Assembly (NCBI RefSeq): GCF_027912455.1
Contig: NZ_CP115446.1
Span: 1,945,501 to 2,009,500, forward strand
Reading direction: 5' to 3'
DNA: 64,000 nucleotides
Origin: Aurantiacibacter sp. MUD61
GTDB taxonomy: Bacteria; Pseudomonadota; Alphaproteobacteria; Sphingomonadales; Sphingomonadaceae
Both the position numbers and the translations under genes were made by a program. The notes beneath the pieces are model-generated. The model ran no database searches. It had not been told where the DNA came from and worked only from the letters and a program-made list of their open reading frames with translations. This document shows positions 59,526-64,000 of this stretch, in pieces. Position 1 is the stretch's first letter. Each line of letters starts with the position of its first letter.

Positions 59526-61151
59526 ATGAAAAAACTGACTGTTCTGGCCACTTTGGCTGCATCATTGCTGGCAACGCCGCTCGCCGCGCAGGACGCGCTT
59601 TCCGATCGCGCGACGCTGGAGAATGATGTTCGCATCCTTGCCGATGATGACATGGAAGGGCGCGAAGCGGGCACTCCCGGATATGATCGCGCTGCGGAGT
59701 ATGTCGCCGGACGTTTTGCCGATATCGGCCTGCAGCCGGGCGGGGATGACGGCAGCTGGTATCAGAATTTCGAGCTGGTCCGCGTCCGTCAGGCGCGCGA
59801 CACCAGCGTTGCCATCGTCGATGCGGACGGCAATTCGCGCAAAGTGGATTACGGCACGGATATTGTCGGCGGCGGCCTGCCCAATGCGGGTAGTGGCCGA
59901 TTTGAAGCCGAAATGGTCTTCGTCGGCTATGGCTATGACCGGCCCGACCTTGGCTTTGACGATATGTCGGGTGTCGATCTGGAGGGCAAGATTGCCCTTT
60001 GGGTTTATGGTTCGCCCGAAGGCCTCGATCCGCTCGAAACGCGCATCCTGCAAAATCAGGCAACCGCGCGCCTTGCAGAGCGCGGTGCGATCGGTGCGAT
60101 CATGCTGTGGACGCCCGAACTTTCGTCGCGCATTCCCTTTGAACGTGGCGCGCCATTCTTTGCTGGCGTGGGTGGGCTGACCTGGCTCGGCCCGGATGGT
60201 GTACCGGGTCATCTGGTTGAAGGCCCGCAGGTCTCGCTCGTGGCATCGGAAGAACTGTCGCGTGCCTTGCTCGAAGGTGAGCAGATTTCCATCGATGAAG
60301 TGTCCGCATCGCAGGCCAATGGCATGACGCCGCTGCCGAGCTTTGAAATTGGATCGCGCGCACGGATCAGCTTCGCCAATGAAATCGAGCCCGCGCTCGA
60401 AACCTCCAATGTCATCGGCATGCTGCCCGGTACCGATCCGGCGCTGGCAGACCAATATGTTGTGGTGACCGCTCACCTCGATCACGAAGGCATTTCGCGC
60501 TATCCGACCGAGGATGGGGACCGCATCTTCAATGGTGCGATGGACAATGCGACCGGCGTCTCGGCGTTGATGGAAATGGCCCGATTGATGCGCGCAGAGC
60601 CGGGCCGTCGCCCGCTGCTGTTTGTCGCGCTTGGCGCAGAAGAACTGGGCCTGATCGGATCATCCTACCACGCTGCAAATCCCGGCTTGGAGCAGGGCGA
60701 ATTGGTGGCGAATGTGAACGTCGACATGCCTGTGCTCACATGGCCCTTCAGCGACATTGTGGCCTTTGGTTCGGACCGATCCAACCTCGGCCCGCATGTC
60801 GCATCTGCGGTGAGCGAATACGGTCTAGAACTCGTCCCCGATCCGAATCCGGGTGAGGCATTCTTCTTCCGTTCGGACCAGTATTCCTATGTCGAGCGCG
60901 GCATCCCGGCTGTCTATGTGGAGCTCGGCTTCGGCAACGATGGGGAGGCTGCGCAGACGTCCTTCCTTTCGACCCATTACCACCAGCCTTCGGACGAAGC
61001 CGATTTGATCGAGTATGAGCAGCTCGGCCGCTTTACCGACATCGCTTATCTGGTGCTGCGCAATGTCTCCAACATGGATGCACGCCCCGGCTGGCTGCCG
61101 GAAGAGTATTTCGGTCGGGCTTTCGGCGGGCATATCGCAGAAGGCGAATAG
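59526..61151 (+). CDS. Exported M28-family zinc aminopeptidase-like protein
   Basis: 541 residues with signal peptide MKKLTVLATLAASLLATPLA. DMEGREAGTPGYDRAAEYVA begins the protease domain; a PA domain is inserted (about 110-290); metal ligands follow: TAHLDHEGI, GAMDNATGVSAL, ALGAEELGLIGSS, VNVDMPV and STHYHQPSDEADLIEY. These form the M28 dizinc site. Periplasmic peptidase likely acting on N-terminal residues. ATG at 59526 is chosen because of the signal peptide. Confidence 0.93.
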   Translation: MKKLTVLATLAASLLATPLAAQDALSDRATLENDVRILADDDMEGREAGTPGYDRAAEYVAGRFADIGLQPGGDDGSWYQNFELVRVRQARDTSVAIVDADGNSRKVDYGTDIVGGGLPNAGSGRFEAEMVFVGYGYDRPDLGFDDMSGVDLEGKIALWVYGSPEGLDPLETRILQNQATARLAERGAIGAIMLWTPELSSRIPFERGAPFFAGVGGLTWLGPDGVPGHLVEGPQVSLVASEELSRALLEGEQISIDEVSASQANGMTPLPSFEIGSRARISFANEIEPALETSNVIGMLPGTDPALADQYVVVTAHLDHEGISRYPTEDGDRIFNGAMDNATGVSALMEMARLMRAEPGRRPLLFVALGAEELGLIGSSYHAANPGLEQGELVANVNVDMPVLTWPFSDIVAFGSDRSNLGPHVASAVSEYGLELVPDPNPGEAFFFRSDQYSYVERGIPAVYVELGFGNDGEAAQTSFLSTHYHQPSDEADLIEYEQLGRFTDIAYLVLRNVSNMDARPGWLPEEYFGRAFGGHIAEGE

Positions 61152-61276
61152 TCGCGGATCAGGGTGCATTCAGCTTCGTCCGTCGATGGATCACGCTTCC
61201 GCTGGACGGGGTTGCTAAAGAGAATGGCCAGAAACTGCTCGCAATTGCTGTATTGCATCGCTAATACAGTTCAGTG

Positions 61277-63445
61277 ATGGGTATGTTTCGAAAGCTGTTT
61301 GCGCGGAGCGAGCCGGAAGACCGCTGGTCAGAGCGCGATCTCGCGCTGGAAAATGCGCCGTGGAGCCCTCTGCACGGGCTGGACGATGATGACGATTTTC
61401 TGGCCCGATATGACGATCGTGGCTTTACCCGTCCCCAGCGGAAATACAGCCAGGGGTGGCGGCGGATCATTCCGTCGCGCTGGCAGGACAAGAGCTGGTT
61501 GTGGTGGATCAGCCGATGGACGGCGGCGTTCCTTGCAGTTTTCATCCTGCTGGTCGGTTATCTCGCGATCACCGCACCGCTTTCCAAAAGCCTCGAGCCG
61601 ATCGCGCCGCCGCAGATCACGCTGCTCGCCGCTGACGGCACGCCGATCGCGCGCAACGGCGCGGTGGTGGATGAGCCGGTGCAGGTATCGGAGCTGCCCG
61701 ACCATGTGATCGAGCCGTTCCTCGCGATCGAAGACAGGCGCTTCTATTCGCACTGGGGTGTCGATCCGCGCGGCATTGGTCGCGCGGTCTTCACCGGCGT
61801 GGGCGGTGGATCGACCATCACCCAGCAGCTGGCAAAATTCACGTTTCTCACCCCCGAACAGACTTTGACCCGCAAGGCACGAGAGGCGCTGATTGCATTC
61901 TGGCTGGAGGCTTGGCTGACGAAGGATGAGATCCTCGAACGCTATCTCTCCAACGCCTATTTCGGCGACAATATGTACGGCATTCGCGCTGCCAGCCTGC
62001 ATTACTTCTATCGCCATCCGGAGAATTTGCGGCCCGAACAGGCAGCGATGCTGGCCGGGCTGTTGCAAGCACCAAGCCGCCTCGCTCCCACTCGCAATCC
62101 GGACCTTGCCGCCGCGCGATATGGGCTCGTGAAGAATGCCATGGTCGCGGCGGGGTATCTGACGCAGGAAGAGGCCGATGCAATGGCAGTGCCCACGCTC
62201 GATGTGCGCACGCGCAACGATCTGCCGACAGGTACCTATTTCGCCGACTGGGCGCTGCCTGAAGCGCGCGAGATTTCCGGCATGTCCTATTCGCGCGAAA
62301 CGTTGACCACTACGCTGGATTCGCGGCTCCAGAACATCGCACGGCGCGTTGTGGAGCGGGCGCCATTGGGAGAAGCGCAGGTCGCGCTCGTGGCCATGCG
62401 CACAAATGGCGAAGTCGTGGCGATGATCGGCGGGCGCGATTATTCGGAAAGTCCCTTCAACCGTGCGACGCAGGCGCGCCGCCAGCCCGGATCGACTTTC
62501 AAACTATTCGTGTATCTCTCCGCCCTGCGCGCCGGGTGGAGCCCAGGCGATACGATCGCGAACACGGAGTTTACTTCGGGCAGCTACCAGCCGGGGAATT
62601 CCAACGACCGGTATTCCGAAGTGATCACGTTGCGCGATGCCTTTGCGCAAAGCTCCAATGTCGCAGCCGTGCGCCTGTTCAACGAAGTGGGCAGTGAAGC
62701 CGTAATCGAAACCGCGCGCGAGCTTGGCATCACCACGCCCTTGCCCGATGGCGATCCGTCGCTGGCGCTGGGAACGTCGACCATGAGCCTCCTGGAACTT
62801 ACTGCCGCCTATGCCGGGGTGGCAGGCAATTCCTTCCCTGTGAGCCCACGCGCTTTTCCGCAGGAGGAAGAAGGATGGTTTGAATGGCTGACGAATGGCC
62901 GTGGCAGCCTCAACGCCAGCGATCATGAGGATATGCAGGACATGCTGCGCGCCGCCATCAACGATGGCACGGGTAGGGCGGCTACACTGTCGGTTGCCAA
63001 CTACGGCAAGACCGGCACCACGCAGAACAACCGCGATGCGCTGTTCGTCGGCTATGCAGGCGATCTGGTGGTCGGCGTGTGGATCGGGAACGATGACAAT
63101 TCGCCGCTCGATGGCGTGACGGGCGGCGGACTGCCCGCACGCATCTGGCGCGATTTCATGCGCGGCGCGCTGGGCGCAGAGGCAGCTCCGCCCCGCGCTA
63201 CGCCTTCGCCCGATCCCAGTGGGCCGGTGGAACCGCTGGACGTGCCCAATCTCGAAGACATTCCGATGGGCGAGCGCAGCCGCCTGTCGATCCGCGACGG
63301 CGAAGCTGTGTTCTCGACCGATGTCGAAGGCGTGCCGCTACAGATCGGTGTGCGCGATGGCGAATTGACGCTGGACGTGGATGAGGAAGCCGCCCAGCGC
63401 AGGCTGGAGGAGGCTAGCGGCCAACCTTCCGGGCAGGAGCGCTAA
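61277..63445 (+). CDS. Class A penicillin-binding protein (bifunctional transglycosylase-transpeptidase)
   Basis: 722 residues. A cytoplasmic acidic N-terminus (about 1-75), a membrane helix (SRWTAAFLAVFILLVGYLAI), GT51 glycosyltransferase with Glu152 in LAIEDRRFYSHWGVDPRGIG and GGSTITQQLAKF, then transpeptidase with S406-T-F-K409, S459-S-N461 and K578-T-G580. PBP1A-like enzyme building peptidoglycan. It shares a four-base tail overlap (CTAA) with the next gene. Start ATG 61277 chosen over an upstream GTG. Confidence 0.94.
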   Translation: MGMFRKLFARSEPEDRWSERDLALENAPWSPLHGLDDDDDFLARYDDRGFTRPQRKYSQGWRRIIPSRWQDKSWLWWISRWTAAFLAVFILLVGYLAITAPLSKSLEPIAPPQITLLAADGTPIARNGAVVDEPVQVSELPDHVIEPFLAIEDRRFYSHWGVDPRGIGRAVFTGVGGGSTITQQLAKFTFLTPEQTLTRKAREALIAFWLEAWLTKDEILERYLSNAYFGDNMYGIRAASLHYFYRHPENLRPEQAAMLAGLLQAPSRLAPTRNPDLAAARYGLVKNAMVAAGYLTQEEADAMAVPTLDVRTRNDLPTGTYFADWALPEAREISGMSYSRETLTTTLDSRLQNIARRVVERAPLGEAQVALVAMRTNGEVVAMIGGRDYSESPFNRATQARRQPGSTFKLFVYLSALRAGWSPGDTIANTEFTSGSYQPGNSNDRYSEVITLRDAFAQSSNVAAVRLFNEVGSEAVIETARELGITTPLPDGDPSLALGTSTMSLLELTAAYAGVAGNSFPVSPRAFPQEEEGWFEWLTNGRGSLNASDHEDMQDMLRAAINDGTGRAATLSVANYGKTGTTQNNRDALFVGYAGDLVVGVWIGNDDNSPLDGVTGGGLPARIWRDFMRGALGAEAAPPRATPSPDPSGPVEPLDVPNLEDIPMGERSRLSIRDGEAVFSTDVEGVPLQIGVRDGELTLDVDEEAAQRRLEEASGQPSGQER

Positions 63446-63858
63446 CTCGCCTCGCTGTCGTTCTCTTCCGGTGACTGCTTTGTCCGGGGCAGCAATTCCA
63501 GCACAATGACCATCGCGGTCCACACGGCGAAAGTCGCCTGCAATTTGGGTGGCACCGCTATGGTGGCCATCTCAAGCATGGTCGGCAGCGCGGCCACCAC
63601 GATAATAGCCATAACGCCGTAGAACAGTTTGTATACGCTTGAACCAAGATACAGGATGATCACGACAAGCGTAGCCGATACCAACAAAAGCAGCGCGAAA
63701 TCATAGTTTTCCAGCGAGGTGCTGTCCGCCAGCACAAAGCCCAGCACCGCCCCGAAAACGACATTCAGCCCGCGAATATTCGCATGGTATTCTTCCTCCG
63801 TCACGGCGGAGGTCATGGGGATGTGATACCATTTCGGCTTGGATGGCGTCTTAGCCAT
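63442..63858 (-). CDS. Small membrane protein, four predicted helices
   Basis: 138 residues with about four hydrophobic segments (GLNVVFGAVLGFVLADS, ALLLLVSATLVVIILYLGSS, LFYGVMAIIVVAALPTML, FAVWTAMVIVLELL) and an acidic tail. No family recognised. ATG at 63858 overlaps the stop of the upstream partial gene by eight bases, so they are probably coupled. Confidence 0.8.
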   Translation of the reverse strand: MAKTPSKPKWYHIPMTSAVTEEEYHANIRGLNVVFGAVLGFVLADSTSLENYDFALLLLVSATLVVIILYLGSSVYKLFYGVMAIIVVAALPTMLEMATIAVPPKLQATFAVWTAMVIVLELLPRTKQSPEENDSEAS

Positions 63859-64000
63859 GGGGGGTCACCAGATATTTCTCGCCCGTCTTCATCTGCGCAT
63901 AATCCATGATGGCATCCTTGGTGAGCATTTCTTCCAGCCCGACACGCTCTTTGTAAGAGCTGGCGAAGGTGGTTGTCAGCCCCTGCTGCACACGCTGGCG
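63851..64000 (-). CDS. C-terminal 49 residues of an unidentified protein (cut by right edge)
   Basis: The frame is open from the right edge to TAA at 63853-63851 and reads RQRVQQGLTTTFASSYKERV, GLEEMLTKDAIMDYAQMKTG, EKYLVTPHG. It is a real coding end because it is followed by an eight-base overlap with the next gene on the same strand. Too short to assign a family. Confidence 0.7.
   Translation of the reverse strand, partial: RQRVQQGLTTTFASSYKERVGLEEMLTKDAIMDYAQMKTGEKYLVTPHG

Overview
The window reads as a continuous piece of bacterial chromosome with high GC and almost no non-coding space. Nearly every gene has closest family resemblance to Alphaproteobacteria, and the combination suggests Sphingomonadales, probably the Erythrobacter/Altererythrobacter group. 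Supporting signs are the short HisG form, the three-component PurS/PurQ FGAM synthase, a CobS-type AAA protein, a DUF2794 protein, an Hda-like protein next to a DUF2066 protein, a compact RNase E/G-like gene in an infA-maf-yacG operon, and a large TonB receptor with a glycine-rich insert. The lineage call is inference from gene content; I saw no rRNA. I found no insertion sequence, prophage, CRISPR array or obvious island. No intergenic gap exceeds 300 bases.

Layout. 1-5.0 kb: lptD (cut by the left edge) diverges from pepA, a tiny DUF2256 gene between two copies of a 28-bp repeat, holC, a lipoprotein and ndk with a clear terminator. 5.1-8.8 kb: a SnoaL-like protein, then on the minus strand purM, purN (fused to an MmcQ/YjbR-like domain) and a sulfotransferase. 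8.9-11.9 kb: DUF2066, hda, cysE, DUF2794. 11.9-13.8 kb: two membrane-protein genes on the minus strand behind a promoter with an embedded palindromic operator, the second gene having its ribosome-binding site inside a long hairpin. 13.8-18 kb: gph, glmU, a small protein and glmS (amino-sugar supply for cell wall and LPS). 18-27.5 kb: a GGDEF-EAL protein, purQ-purS, an M16 peptidase, a DUF3857/transglutaminase protein, and purC behind a terminator-like leader. 27.6-32.1 kb: a cyclic-nucleotide-binding flavoprotein, a lipoprotein, tRNA-Phe and the infA-maf-RNase-yacG operon.

32.3-39.7 kb: TonB receptor, a YhiN/HI0933-type flavoprotein, an APC permease and uvrC. 39.7-45.1 kb: a minus-strand run of GNAT acyltransferase, cupin/JmjC-like oxygenase, tesB, a serine hydrolase lipoprotein and an EcsC protein. 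45.2-50.9 kb: a proton-pumping pyrophosphatase of the K+-independent type, downstream of an overlapping hisG-hisD-nusB-thiL operon. 51-58.3 kb: an accessory stretch rich in detoxification-type proteins (epoxide-hydrolase-like, FKBP, pirin, two GSTs, BolA, J-domain, MpaB-like, glyoxalase-like). 58.4-64 kb: cobS, an M28 peptidase, a bifunctional class A PBP, a small membrane protein and the end of an unidentified gene.

Most of the content is ordinary housekeeping. The items I think deserve attention are regulatory RNA-like structures (upstream of the DUF4328 gene, purC and possibly hppA), the palindromic operator at 13746-13767, the PurN fusion, the flavoprotein that has lost the thioredoxin-reductase dithiol, the paired cupin/GNAT genes, and the duplicated 28-bp element around DUF2256.
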